Assembly (NCBI GenBank): GCA_947453695.1
Contig: CANGHW010000039.1
Location: forward strand, 1 to 38,113
Origin: Opitutia bacterium
GTDB lineage: Bacteria > Verrucomicrobiota > Verrucomicrobiia > Opitutales > Opitutaceae
Reading direction: 5' to 3'
DNA length: 38,113 nucleotides
Shown here: positions 1 to 9,900 of the stretch, piece by piece
How positions within the stretch are numbered: position 1 is the first letter of the stretch
Layout of the letters: each line of letters opens with the position of its first letter
Notes under the pieces: model-generated
The model's input: the letters and a program-made list of their open reading frames with translations, nothing else
Databases searched by the model: none
What the model was told of the DNA's origin: nothing
Position numbers and translations under genes: made by a program

Positions 1-223
1 ACCTTGGAACTTCGGCCCGCACGGCGGCGGCGCGAGCAATGATCCCCATGCTGGCCCGTGCGTGCACATCGCGCCCATCGACCGCGTCAACCTCGGCCCG
101 CGCTCCACTTACAGCTATCGCTACTGGCTCGTCACCGGCGACGCCACGCAACTCGCCGCGAGCCTCGATATATTGCTTAAAGCCTACGGCAACGAACGCG
201 CGGAACTCTCCTCTGCGCCCTGA
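1..223 (+). CDS. C-terminal end of an unidentified protein (partial)
   Basis: An open frame enters from the left edge (first whole codon at base 2) and ends at TGA 221-223, giving 73 residues that start PWNFGPHGGGASNDPHAGPC and end NERAELSSAP. The stretch GPRSTYSYRYWLVTGD reads like the last beta strands of a beta-sandwich protein, followed by a short helix (LAASLDILLKAYG). I do not recognise the family with confidence. A DUF6807-type or carbohydrate-active protein is possible but unproven. The stop lies 4 bases before the start of the next gene, so the two are probably co-transcribed and may belong to the same glycan-use locus. Confidence 0.5.
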   Translation, partial: PWNFGPHGGGASNDPHAGPCVHIAPIDRVNLGPRSTYSYRYWLVTGDATQLAASLDILLKAYGNERAELSSAP

Positions 224-227
224 ACTC

Positions 228-2090
228 ATGCGCCGCGTCCTGCTCCTGTTCTTGCCGCTGCTGCTGCTCGGCCTCGCCCCCGGCCGCGCCGCGTCCACCC
301 CGCCGCGCTCCGCCGCCGATCGCCCCAATGTCATTCTCATCTACAGCGACGACCACGGTTACGCCGACCTCGCCGCACAAAAAACCGATCCCGATATCCG
401 CACTCCCCACCTCGACGCGCTCGCGCGCGATGGTGTGCGGTTTGTGCGCGGCTACGTGACGGCGCCGCAATGTGTCCCGTCCCGCGCCGGTGTGATCACC
501 GGCCGTTATCAGCAACGCTTCGGCGTCGAAGATAACACGCGCGGACCACTTCCGCTCGCCGAAATCACCATCGCCGAACGCCTCAAGCCCGCCGGCTACA
601 TTTCCGCGCAAGTCGGCAAATGGCACCTCGAACCGCCGCCCCGCAGTGGAGCCGGTGAAGCCGATGCGCCCGCGGCCGGCGCCCACGCCTTCCTCCCCGG
701 CTCACAGGGCTTCGCGGAATACTGGTGCGGCCCGATGAATACGTTCCTCGCCTCGCACGATCTCACGGGCACGCCGCTCGCGAACGCCCCGCAGCGCCTC
801 ACTGATCCGCGCTTTCGCTGCGTGTGGCAGACCGACGCCGCGCTCTCCTTCATCACCCGCCACGCCCGCGAGCCGTTTTTTCTCTACCTCGCTTACTTCA
901 CGCCGCACGTCCCGCTCCAGTCGCCCGAGCCTTGGTTCTCGAAAACTCCCGCCCACCTCCCGCTCGAACGTCGCCAAGCCCTCGCGATGATCGCCGCAAT
1001 GGACGAAGGCATCGGCCAGATCCGCGCTCGCCTCCGCGAACTCTCCCTCGAGAAAAACACCCTCGTCTTCTTTATCGGCGACAACGGCGCTCCACTCAAG
1101 GACGGCGCCTGGAACGGCTCCCTCAACACTCCGCTCACCGGCGAAAAAGGTATGCTCACTGACGGCGGCCTCCGCACGCCGTTCCTCGCCGAGTGGCCCG
1201 GCACGCTCCCCGCCGGGCTCACCTACGAGCCACCCATCAGTGCCCTCGATGTAGCGGCCACGGCCAATGCCCTCGCCGGCCTGCCGGCCGATCCGGTGCT
1301 CGACGGCGTGAACCTCATGCCCTTCCTCCGCGGCGAAAAAACCGGCGCCCCCCACGAGGCGCTGTTCTGGCGCTGGCGCTCGCAAGCCGCCATCCACACG
1401 GATCGCTGGAAACTCATTCTCCTCGGTCCCGAGCAGAAATTCCTCTTCGACCTTGCCAGTCCCGAGGGCGAATCGGCCAACCGCCTCGCCGCCGCCCCCG
1501 ACGTCGCCGCCGATCTTGAGCGCCGCTTGCGCGCGTGGGACGGCACCTTGCCTGGACCACCGGTGCCCCGCGTCGCGAACGCCCAAGACGATCTCTTCTT
1601 CAACGCTCACGTCCTGAAGACCGGTCCCGCTCCCACCAAGCGTGCCCGCGCTTCTGCCGAGGCCGCGCCGTCAAATGCCCAAGGTTGGCTCGCCCGCGGC
1701 GGCACGCTGAGCGTGCAAGCCGGCGCCCTCCACCTCACCGCCGCCGGCGGCAATGCGGCCCGCAGTTTTATCACTTACAACGGGCTCAAGCTCACCGGCC
1801 CGCTCCGCGCCACCGTGCGCCTCCGCACCACCACCGGCGGGCCGCTCACCCTCGCCTGGCGCACGCAGGCGGAGCCCGACTTTGTCGCCGCCCACGTCGC
1901 CCGCACTTCCGTGGCCGCCTCACCGGAGTGGCAGACGGTTGAGTTCGACGTGCCGGCCACCGGCACCGTCATCCACGTCCGACTCCAACCGCCAGGCGCA
2001 GCGGTCGAGATCGCCACGATCACCCTCCGCGACGCATCCGCCGCCTCTCCCCGCACCTGGTCCTTCGACGCTCCCGCCGCCGCGCCCTAA
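228..2090 (+). CDS. Secreted formylglycine-dependent sulfatase with C-terminal beta domain
   Basis: A 620-residue sulfatase, expected to hydrolyse sulfate esters, probably on a polysaccharide, outside the cytoplasm. The ATG at 228 is chosen because it opens directly into a signal peptide (MRRVLLLFLPLLLLGLAPG); the longer frame from 39 overlaps the upstream gene. Family hallmarks: metal-binding DD at 41-42 (YSDDHGYAD), C82 in CVPSR as the residue converted to formylglycine, GKWHLE with K131 and H133, and FFIGDNGAP near 285. The catalytic part ends near residue 450. About 150 further residues look like a beta-sandwich, possibly carbohydrate-binding (WLARGGTLSVQAGALHLTAA, then LRATVRLRTT). It lies 4 bases after the upstream gene and 7 bases before a second sulfatase, so an operon is likely. 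No sulfatase-maturing enzyme is present. Substrate and S1 subfamily cannot be read from the sequence. Confidence 0.92.
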   Translation: MRRVLLLFLPLLLLGLAPGRAASTPPRSAADRPNVILIYSDDHGYADLAAQKTDPDIRTPHLDALARDGVRFVRGYVTAPQCVPSRAGVITGRYQQRFGVEDNTRGPLPLAEITIAERLKPAGYISAQVGKWHLEPPPRSGAGEADAPAAGAHAFLPGSQGFAEYWCGPMNTFLASHDLTGTPLANAPQRLTDPRFRCVWQTDAALSFITRHAREPFFLYLAYFTPHVPLQSPEPWFSKTPAHLPLERRQALAMIAAMDEGIGQIRARLRELSLEKNTLVFFIGDNGAPLKDGAWNGSLNTPLTGEKGMLTDGGLRTPFLAEWPGTLPAGLTYEPPISALDVAATANALAGLPADPVLDGVNLMPFLRGEKTGAPHEALFWRWRSQAAIHTDRWKLILLGPEQKFLFDLASPEGESANRLAAAPDVAADLERRLRAWDGTLPGPPVPRVANAQDDLFFNAHVLKTGPAPTKRARASAEAAPSNAQGWLARGGTLSVQAGALHLTAAGGNAARSFITYNGLKLTGPLRATVRLRTTTGGPLTLAWRTQAEPDFVAAHVARTSVAASPEWQTVEFDVPATGTVIHVRLQPPGAAVEIATITLRDASAASPRTWSFDAPAAAP

Positions 2091-2097
2091 AATCCCC

Positions 2098-3675
2098 ATG
2101 CCCCGACTCCGCTTCCGCTACCTCGCCGTCCCGCTCCTCATCGTCGCCGCCGCCGCGTTCGCCGCGGTGGCGCCTCGTTCACCCAACGTCATCTTCATCC
2201 TCGCCGACGACCTCGGTTGGAGCGACACGACCTTCAACGCGCCTAACGCGTTCTACGAGACGCCCCGCATTCAGCGTCTCGCCCAGCGCGGCCTCCGTTT
2301 CACCCAAGCCTACGCCGCCAATCCCCTCTGCTCGCCCACGCGTGCCAGCATTCTCACCGGGCTCTACCCGGCGCGGATCGGCCTGACTGCGCCCAATGCC
2401 CATCTCCCCCAGGTCGTTCTCGAAAAAAGCCACGTCGCCAAAGCCGGCCCCACGGCCAAGGTCCTCGTCGCGCAAAGCGTCACTCGCCTCGACACCAGTT
2501 ATTACACGCTCGCCGAGGCATTCAAAGCCGAGGGCTACGCCACCGCCCACTTCGGCAAGTGGCACCTCGGCCCCGAGCCGTATTCACCACTGCAGCAGGG
2601 CTTCGACGTCGACTTCCCCCACTGGCCCGGCCCCGGTCCCGCCGGCAGCTACGTCGCCCCGTGGAAATTTCCACCCGCGCTCAAGGTCGCGAGCCAGCCC
2701 GGCGAACACATCGAGGACCGCCTGGCCGACGAAGCCATCAAGTTCATCACCGCACACCGCGACACGCCGTTCTATCTCAACTACTGGGCCTTCTCGGTCC
2801 ACGCCCCCTACGATGCCAAACCCGCCTTGATCGAAAAATACCGCGCCAAGGCCGCGAAACTCCCGCCCGGTTCTCCCCAGCGCAACCCCGTCTACGGCGC
2901 GATGGTCCAGAGTCTCGACGACAACGTCGGCCGCCTCCTCGACACCCTCGATGCGCTCAAGCTCACCGAGCAGACGATCATCGTATTCTTCTCCGACAAC
3001 GGCGGCGTCCACTGGACCGCCGGCACCGCCGAGGCCTCCGCGGCCCTCGGCATCACCGACATACCCATCACCAGCAACGCCCCGCTCCGCGGCGGTAAGG
3101 CCACCACCTACGAAGGCGGCACGCGCGAGCCCTGCATCATTGTTTGGCCCGGGATCACCAAGGCCGCCGCCGCCACCGACACGATTATCCAGAGCATCGA
3201 TTTCTTCCCCACGTTTGCCGAGCTCCTGAAACTCAAGGTGCCAGCCACGCACACGTTCGACGGCCGGAGCTTCGCCCCCGCGCTTCGCGGTGCCACCCAC
3301 GACCGCGGCCCCACGTTCGTGCACTTCCCTCACACCACACCGGCCTCCGGCGGCCTCGCCTCCACGTGGGTGCGCGTCGGAGACTGGAAACTCATCCGCT
3401 TCTACTGCCTCGCCGACGACCAGAGCGACGTGCTCGAACTTTACAATCTCCGCGACGACCTCTCTGAGACCAAAAATCTCTCCGCGCAAAATCCCGCCAA
3501 AGTCGCCGAGCTCAACGCGCTCATCAGCGGCTTCCTCCGCGACACCGCGGCCGTCGTCCCTCCGCGCAATCCCGACTACGATCCCTCCGCCAAGGCCGCC
3601 GCCCCCAACGGCAAGGCCAAGGGCAAAGCCAAGGCCAAGGCCGCCGACCCCAAGAACGCGCCCATCCTTGACTAG
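2098..3675 (+). CDS. Secreted formylglycine-dependent sulfatase
   Basis: A 525-residue sulfatase. The ATG at 2098 starts a signal peptide (MPRLRFRYLAVPLLIVAAAA, ending near FAAVA); the longer frame from 1753 would overlap the previous gene by more than 300 bases. Hallmarks: ADD at 36-38 (FILADDLGWSD), C78 in CSPTR as the formylglycine site, FGKWHLG with K154 and H156, and FFSDNGGVHW. The core ends at about residue 485. A short tail rich in Lys and Ala (KGKAKAKA) precedes the C-terminus. The sequence is well diverged from the sulfatase upstream, so the pair probably removes different sulfate groups from one glycan rather than being a recent duplication. No Shine-Dalgarno sequence is visible. 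A GC hairpin follows the stop codon. Confidence 0.92.
   Translation: MPRLRFRYLAVPLLIVAAAAFAAVAPRSPNVIFILADDLGWSDTTFNAPNAFYETPRIQRLAQRGLRFTQAYAANPLCSPTRASILTGLYPARIGLTAPNAHLPQVVLEKSHVAKAGPTAKVLVAQSVTRLDTSYYTLAEAFKAEGYATAHFGKWHLGPEPYSPLQQGFDVDFPHWPGPGPAGSYVAPWKFPPALKVASQPGEHIEDRLADEAIKFITAHRDTPFYLNYWAFSVHAPYDAKPALIEKYRAKAAKLPPGSPQRNPVYGAMVQSLDDNVGRLLDTLDALKLTEQTIIVFFSDNGGVHWTAGTAEASAALGITDIPITSNAPLRGGKATTYEGGTREPCIIVWPGITKAAAATDTIIQSIDFFPTFAELLKLKVPATHTFDGRSFAPALRGATHDRGPTFVHFPHTTPASGGLASTWVRVGDWKLIRFYCLADDQSDVLELYNLRDDLSETKNLSAQNPAKVAELNALISGFLRDTAAVVPPRNPDYDPSAKAAAPNGKAKGKAKAKAADPKNAPILD
3612..3643 (+). repeat. Lys-Ala low-complexity codon repeat in sulfatase 2 tail
   Basis: Tandem six-base units related to AAGGCC encode KAKGKAKAKA near the end of the second sulfatase. 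The stretch could bind polyanions such as the sulfated substrate or the cell surface, or may simply be slippage-prone low complexity. Confidence 0.55.
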
Positions 3676-3677
3676 CT

Positions 3678-3695
3678 CGCGCGACCGTTCGCGCG
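3678..3695 (+). terminator. GC hairpin after the sulfatases, no U tail
   Basis: A perfect 7-bp stem (CGCGCGA / TCGCGCG) with loop CCGT begins 2 bases after the sulfatase stop. What follows is C-rich, not T-rich, so it is not a textbook intrinsic terminator. It may attenuate transcription or protect the mRNA 3' end before the receptor gene. The rest of the gap to 3789 shows no clear promoter. Confidence 0.3.
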
Positions 3696-3789
3696 CCCCT
3701 GCCCACCCCCGCTACCCTTCTCTCCTCGGGGAGGCTCACCCCGTTCCTCGTCAACGCCGCCCCCAGCGTTTCGCCCCACTCCTGCCCCC

Positions 3790-6777
3790 ATGAAATCCCC
3801 CTCTCCACGCTTTCTTCCGTTGCTGGCGGCCGCCTTGATCGGGCCGGCCGGCCTCCTGATCGCTCAGACACCGAGCCCGTCGTCCGCGCCCGCCTCGAAG
3901 GACGACGCCGTGCTCCTCACTCCCTTCCAGGTCGATGCCAGCCTCGACCGCGGCTACGCGGCCTCTCAGACGCTCAACGGCACTCGCATGAAGACCGACC
4001 TGCGCGACATCGGCTCGGCGCTCACCGTGTTCACCGAGCAGATGATGAACGACCTCGGCGCCAACAGCATCTACGACCTCATGGCCTTCGCGCCCAACAC
4101 CGACCCGTTCATCATGTCGACGTCCGACATCACGGGCAACGGCAACGACTTCATCAACATCCCTACCAAGTTCGTCAGCCGCGGCGGCGCCTCCACCGTC
4201 GTCTCGCAGGATTTCTTCGCCAACAACATCCCCAACGACCGCTTCAATTCCGAGGCGCTCACTTTCTCCCGCGGTCCCAACGCCATCCTCTTCGGCCTCG
4301 GCAACGCCGCCGGTGCCTTCGTCTCCTCCACGAAGCGCGCGAAAAACACCACCGCTTCCACCGTCGAATACCAGATGGACAACCGCGGCTCCTTCCGCGG
4401 CACGCTCGACCACAATCAGGTCCTGAAGAAAAACCTGCTCTCCCTCCGCTACACCGGACTCTACGAGACGCTGCACTCCTTCCGCATCCCCACTCAAAAC
4501 TTCCAGCGCCGCCACTTCGCCACGCTGAACTTCACGCCGTTCAAGCAGACCACGATCCGCGTCAACTACGAGCAGGGGCTGATCAACGCCCCCGCCGTGC
4601 GCCCGTGGCCCGACTACGACGGCGTCACCCCGTGGATCGCCGCCGGCCGGCCGCTCATCCCCACCTTCACCAACACCGCGACCGGCAAACCCGCCGGCAC
4701 ACAGAACTTCGCCTTCACCGGACTCGTCTCCACCGCCCTCTCGCCCGCCGGCACTCCGATCCCTCCGCAGAATCTCAACAACCAAGGCCAGAGCGCGCTC
4801 CCCAGTTTCGCCACCGGCTACCCCGTCAACGGCGCCAATTTCCGCTCGCTCGTCGACGATTCGATCTACCCGGTCTTCGCTACCAATTTCGGCAACACCG
4901 CCTTCCGCCTCACCGACTACCGCACCCGCTCCGTCTTCTGGGAGCAGGAGATCACCCGCGATTTCTTCATCGAAGCCGCCGTCAACCGCGTCGAAAGCGA
5001 TCTCGTCGCGCTCAACGGCTTCGTCGGCCAGTCCACCCAGATCTTCGCCGACCCCAACGTCCGCCTGCCCAACGGCCAGTTGAACCCCAACGTCGGAATG
5101 CTCTACAGCCAGGCGCAGTCCACCCGCATCGACGCGCCCAACACCGCGGAGAACTTCCGGTTGATGGCGTCCTACAACCTCGACTTCACCCGCCGCGCCT
5201 CGAAGTGGCTGCGCTACCTCGGCCGTCACCAGGCCGCCGTCTTCATGGAGCACAGCGACTCCCAAGGCTGGTCGAGCAACAACAACCTCTACAACGTCAC
5301 GCCCCTCGCCACTACCGGCGCCGCCGCCGCGCTCACCAACGGTGCCAACCTCCTCCAATACCGCTACTACTTCGACCCCGCCCAAGGAAAGGTCGGCACC
5401 AACGCCGGCCAAGCTTTCCTCAACTACCCGGTCCTCTACGCCAACACCTCGCTCCCCACCCGCGATCCCAGTGGTGTCACTCCGGGCTTCGTCGCGCAGC
5501 AGGGCCCGTCGGTCAGCGAGTCGATCGTCACTACGCGCGCCCTCGCCGTCCAAAGCTTCTTCTGGGACCACCGCCTCGTCGTGACCAACGGCATCCGCCA
5601 CGATATCCAGACCGGCTGGACAGCGGCTCCGGCCGACTTCGCCTCGCAACGCGACGCCAACGCCCTCGCCCCCCGTCCCACAGGCATCGACCTCCGGACC
5701 TTCAAGCCCTCCAGCCGACTCAGCCGCGGCGGCCACACCGCCTCGCACGGCGTGGTGCTCCATGTGTCCTCGTGGCTGAGCCTCAGCTATAACACCTCGA
5801 ACAATTTTCAGGTGAACGCCGCGGGCAAAGACATCTACGGCGACCTGCTGCCCAACCCCGAGGGCGAGGGCAAAGACTACGGCCTCAAGTTCGCCTTCTT
5901 CGACCGCCGCCTCTTCGTCGACGTCACCTACTACACCAACAGTTCCGTCAACGCGTCCGACAGCATCTCCAGCAACCCGGCCGGCAACTTCAAACAGATC
6001 GACAATGTCTGGGAGGCCGTCGCCACCTTCACCGGCGACGTGCGCTACCGCACCTACCCGTATTCGTCGCTCAGCACGACGTGGGCGGACGTCGTGTCCA
6101 CGAGCTCGAAGGGCTGGGAGCTCGCCGTCACCGCTAACGCCACCCCGCGCTGGCGCGTCTCGCTCAACGGCAGTCTCCGCGGCGACAACACCACCTCCAC
6201 CCGCGGCGCGATCGTGGCCAAATACTTCGCGCAGTATTTGCCGATCATCAAATCCCACCCGGAATGGCAGTCGCTCGCCGCCAACGGCCTCACCGTCGCC
6301 AGTCGCGTCGCCGACATCGAGAACACCCTCGTCAACTTCGCCGCCATCAAGAACAGCCCTTCGGCAAACTTCGCCTCGAAGTGGACGCTCAACCTCATCC
6401 AGAGCTACGACCTACCCCGCGAGGCCCGGCTCGGTGGCTTGCCCCTCGGCGGGCTCTCAGTCGGCGGCAGCATGAATGCCCGCGGCCCCGCCATCAACGG
6501 CTTCGCCGTCGACAACGCCTTCGTCCTCGATCCCACCCGCGCCTACACCTCGCCGCGCTACGCGGTGTTCGGCGCGTGGATCACCTACAAGCGGAAGATC
6601 TTCAAGAACCGCATCGACTGGCGCCTCCAGCTCAACGTCCGCAACGTGTTCGACCAGTATACAGTCTATCCTCTGATCGACGTCGACACCCGCGACGGTC
6701 GCCACACCCCGGCCACCGCGGTCTACACGCTGAAGGAGCCGCGCACCTGGCAGTTCACGAGCACCTTCAAGTTCTGA
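3790..6777 (+). CDS. TonB-dependent outer-membrane receptor
   Basis: A 995-residue receptor that probably imports an oligosaccharide or other large ligand across the outer membrane using TonB energy. Signal peptide 1-25 (MKSPSPRFLPLLAAALIGPAGLLIA, then QT). The plug follows: LTPFQVDASLDRGY, TLNGTRMKTDLRDIGSALTV, FTEQMMNDLGA. This resembles the plug signature I associate with the expanded Opitutus receptor family. No N-terminal STN or carboxypeptidase-like domain is present. From about residue 200 the sequence has the alternating pattern and aromatic belts of a 22-strand barrel (LNVRNVFDQY near the end). It ends TSTFKF, with the terminal Phe used by outer-membrane insertion machinery. It lies 114 bases after the second sulfatase on the same strand, which suggests a sulfated-glycan locus. 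No Shine-Dalgarno is seen before the ATG. The ligand is unknown. Confidence 0.93.
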   Translation: MKSPSPRFLPLLAAALIGPAGLLIAQTPSPSSAPASKDDAVLLTPFQVDASLDRGYAASQTLNGTRMKTDLRDIGSALTVFTEQMMNDLGANSIYDLMAFAPNTDPFIMSTSDITGNGNDFINIPTKFVSRGGASTVVSQDFFANNIPNDRFNSEALTFSRGPNAILFGLGNAAGAFVSSTKRAKNTTASTVEYQMDNRGSFRGTLDHNQVLKKNLLSLRYTGLYETLHSFRIPTQNFQRRHFATLNFTPFKQTTIRVNYEQGLINAPAVRPWPDYDGVTPWIAAGRPLIPTFTNTATGKPAGTQNFAFTGLVSTALSPAGTPIPPQNLNNQGQSALPSFATGYPVNGANFRSLVDDSIYPVFATNFGNTAFRLTDYRTRSVFWEQEITRDFFIEAAVNRVESDLVALNGFVGQSTQIFADPNVRLPNGQLNPNVGMLYSQAQSTRIDAPNTAENFRLMASYNLDFTRRASKWLRYLGRHQAAVFMEHSDSQGWSSNNNLYNVTPLATTGAAAALTNGANLLQYRYYFDPAQGKVGTNAGQAFLNYPVLYANTSLPTRDPSGVTPGFVAQQGPSVSESIVTTRALAVQSFFWDHRLVVTNGIRHDIQTGWTAAPADFASQRDANALAPRPTGIDLRTFKPSSRLSRGGHTASHGVVLHVSSWLSLSYNTSNNFQVNAAGKDIYGDLLPNPEGEGKDYGLKFAFFDRRLFVDVTYYTNSSVNASDSISSNPAGNFKQIDNVWEAVATFTGDVRYRTYPYSSLSTTWADVVSTSSKGWELAVTANATPRWRVSLNGSLRGDNTTSTRGAIVAKYFAQYLPIIKSHPEWQSLAANGLTVASRVADIENTLVNFAAIKNSPSANFASKWTLNLIQSYDLPREARLGGLPLGGLSVGGSMNARGPAINGFAVDNAFVLDPTRAYTSPRYAVFGAWITYKRKIFKNRIDWRLQLNVRNVFDQYTVYPLIDVDTRDGRHTPATAVYTLKEPRTWQFTSTFKF

Positions 6778-6817
6778 TCCGCTCGAGGATCCGGGAATTT
6801 CGGAGACTTCGACGCGC

Positions 6818-6836
6818 TCCGGGCCAGCGGCCCGGA
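6818..6836. terminator. Palindromic hairpin between converging genes
   Basis: A perfect 8-bp stem (TCCGGGCC / GGCCCGGA) with a 3-base loop lies in the 130-base gap where the receptor gene and G1 converge. There is no T run on either side. The position suggests a shared two-way terminator. I see nothing else in the gap except short GGCGGA repeats. Confidence 0.45.
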
Positions 6837-6907
6837 AGAGAAACAAGCTGGCGGACGGTTGGCGGATCAACCGCGCCCGACCAGAGCGGACGGAGACACG
6901 GATGCCC

Positions 6908-9900
6908 CTATGGCCCCGGGGCGAAGCCGTCTTCGGTGCCCGCTTGCGCATGGTAGGCGCCGGTGCGGGTGGTGCCACTGCGAGTGTTGTAGAGTTCGAT
7001 GACGCGGGTGAGTTCGGTGAGGCTGAGTTTGCCGTCGCGCGTGGTGTCGGCCGAGTGGTAGCGCGCGAGGGTGACCACCGCGGTGCCCAAGCGGGCAATG
7101 TCGGTGGCGAATCCGTCTTCACTGGTCGCGCTGGTGCTGACGGCGTAACAACCCGTCCGCGTGGTGCCGTTGCGAGTGTTGTAGAGTTCGATCACGCGGG
7201 TGAGTTCGAAGAGACTGATGCTGAAATTCTGGCTCGTATCGGCGCTATGAAAGGGAGCGACCAGGGTAAGGAGCAGTGGTGTCGGCGTGGCGGTGACGGT
7301 TTGCACGGCGGACGGTGTGCGCACGAGTGCGACGGCCCCGAGGCTGCGAACGGAGGTTTCTCCGGCGGGGACGCCGAGGGTGTAGCTAAAGCTCACGGGA
7401 CTCGCCGGCGGGGCCGACCAAGACCACTCGAGTGTGCCGGTGGCTCCAGCGGCGGGTTTCACGTCGCCTTCGGCGCCGCTGCCCGCAAGGTAAACCCATC
7501 CGGGGGGCAAGGTCACCGTCCAGCCGAGGGCGGAGACGCTGCCGGGATAGGCGAGCGTGCTGTTGACGGTGACGGTGCCGCCCGCGAGGTAGCCGCCGGG
7601 CGGGGCGACGATGTGGGTGGCAGTGGCGACCGGAGCGGTGGCGTCGACCGTGAGCAGCGCGGGCAGGCTGGTGGCGGTGCCATAGGCGTTGGTGGCGACC
7701 ACGGTGTAGGTGCCGGCTTGGGCGGGGACGACATTGGGCAGGGAGAGTGAGCGCAGGGTGGCGCCGGAGAGGTTCACCGCGTCGCGTCGCCATTGGTAGG
7801 TGATGGGCTCGGTGCCGGCGGCGCGGGCTTCGCGAGTGCCGTTGACCCCGGCGGGAACGGTGCGGGAGGAGGGCGGCGAAACGAGGGCGGGAGCAAAGGT
7901 GGCGGGGCGCGCGGCGTCGGCTTCGATCGCCTCGGCCAAGACGAGTCCGGAGTTGCCGGGGGTGCCGGCGATCTGGCCGACATAGAGTCCGGAGCGCACG
8001 TTGGCCGTGACGAGCAGCGCGGAATCTCGGCTGCCGTCGGCGAAGGAAAACGCGCCAACCCGGGCGGCCGCGGCGGCGACTCCGGTCGTATCTGCGCCGG
8101 ACTGCCAGTCGTCGTTGCCCGCGCGGACCACACTGTCGCGGAGAACGGTGAAGGTGGGGTTGGCGAGCGTGCCTGAGGTGCCAAGCGCAGGGCCGGCCGC
8201 GCGCAAGAGATAGGTGCGCTCGCTGGTGCCGTTGGCCCCGAGGCCGCCGATCACGATCTCGCCGCCGGCAGAGGAGGCGGTGCCGCGCACGGCGGTGTAG
8301 GGCACGCGCGAGGCGGAAGCGGGCTCGGCGTCGTAGAGTTCGACGAGAACGATGCGACCGCCGCCGGTGGCGGACGTCACGCGGACGTGGTAAGTGGCAG
8401 GGGCGTAGGTGCGGAGGACGACAGCGTCTTTACTCCCGGTGGGCAGGGCGAAAGCGCCGGCGGCAGCGGTCGCAGCAATCAAGCCGGGTTGATCGGCGTG
8501 AGTGTTCCAGTCGTCGTTACTGGCGACGAGTTGGCCGGCGGTATCGAAGATTTCGAGTTTCGGATCGGTAAGTGGATCGCTGACGCTGAAGGTGGTGAGC
8601 GCAGGGCCGACGGCGCGAACAAGAAGGCGTTTCGCCGCGGTGCCTTCGAGGGTGAAGGTGCCGACGGCATCGCCGGAGCCGAGCGCGAGCCGAGCGGTCC
8701 AGATGACCGGGCGGCCGCGCACCGTGAGGGTGGCGGGGGCGCTGATGACGCTACCCTGCAAATTGGTGACGACGACATCGTAGGCGGCGGCGTCGGTCTC
8801 TTGCACGAGACCGAGCGTGAGGGTGGCGGCAGTCGCGCCGGCGAGAGGGAGGCCATTACGGCGCCACTGAAAGGTCGGCGCAGGAACGCCACCAGCGACG
8901 ACGGAGAAGCTGGCCGTGACGCCCACGAGCGCGGTCTGAGATATGGGCGGCTGTGTAATGGTCGGCGGAGTGAGCTGCGACGTGAAGAGCAGTGTGGCGG
9001 GGGCGCTCGTGGTGGCGCCGAGACCGTTGGTGGCGACAAGGTCGTAAACGCCCGCGTCGGCGAGTTGGGCGTTGGGCAGCGAAAGGGAGAGTGTGTTCGC
9101 ACCGACGATCGGCGTGCCGTTTTTGCGCCACTGAAACGAAATCGGCACCGCTCCGGTGACCGCGGCGGAGAACGACGCGTGGTTCCCGACTTCGAGAATG
9201 CCACCCACCGGTTGCGTCGAGAAAGCGGGCGCGGTGGCGGGGTAAACGACCAGGGAGGCGGCCGTGGAGGTGACGGAGCCGCCGGCGTTGGTGGCGATGA
9301 CATCGTAGCTGCCGGCGTCGGAGAGCTGCACCGCGCCGAGGACGAGGACCGAGTCGTTCTTTCCGCTGAGCGGGGTGTTATTCTTGCGCCACTGATAGGT
9401 GACGAACACAGGGCTGGTTACCGAGACGCGGAAGGAGCCGACGTTGCCAGCGTTGAGCACACCGTTGGCCGGCTGGGTGGTGATAACGGGCGCGGGCGGC
9501 GTCACGACAGTGAGGGTGGCAGGGTTGGAGGTGACGGAGGCCACACCGTTGGTGACGACGACATCGTAGTTGGCTGCGTCCGCGGCCCCGAGAGAGAAAA
9601 GCGTGTAGCTCGAGCCCTGGGCGCCGAAAATCGGCACGCCGTTTTTTCGCCATTGGAGGGACGCGGCGGCGGGGTTGGCCGCGAGCGTGATACTGAAAGT
9701 GACGGTGCCGGTGAGGTAGGCCGTCTGGCTAAGCGGATGGGTCGCAATCGCAGGCACGACGGTATCCGCTGCCGCACTGCGCATGACGAGCGTGTGCATC
9801 GAACCGGCCGCGAGACCAGTAACGTTGGCGAGGCCGGGGGAGAACGTGGACTGACCGTAGAAATTATAACCCCAAGCGACGGGCGTGCCGTCGGATTTCA

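Noticed and set aside
39..227. N-terminal extension of the first sulfatase
   Set aside because: It would overlap the end of the upstream gene and bury the signal peptide; the ATG at 228 fits far better.
1753..2097. N-terminal extension of the second sulfatase
   Set aside because: It overlaps the first sulfatase out of frame and is Pro/Ser/Arg-rich shadow sequence; the ATG at 2098 starts a signal peptide.
3751..6258. Long minus-strand open frame (835 codons) opposite the TonB receptor
   Set aside because: It is a GC-rich shadow frame: it is full of Gly, Arg, Glu and Val with no domain, while the opposite strand encodes a clear receptor with signal peptide and terminal Phe.
6908..7248. Tail read as a Bacteroidetes type IX secretion signal or PEP-CTERM anchor
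   Set aside because: It lacks a transmembrane segment, a basic end and the usual motifs; EF-hand-like loops are the better reading.
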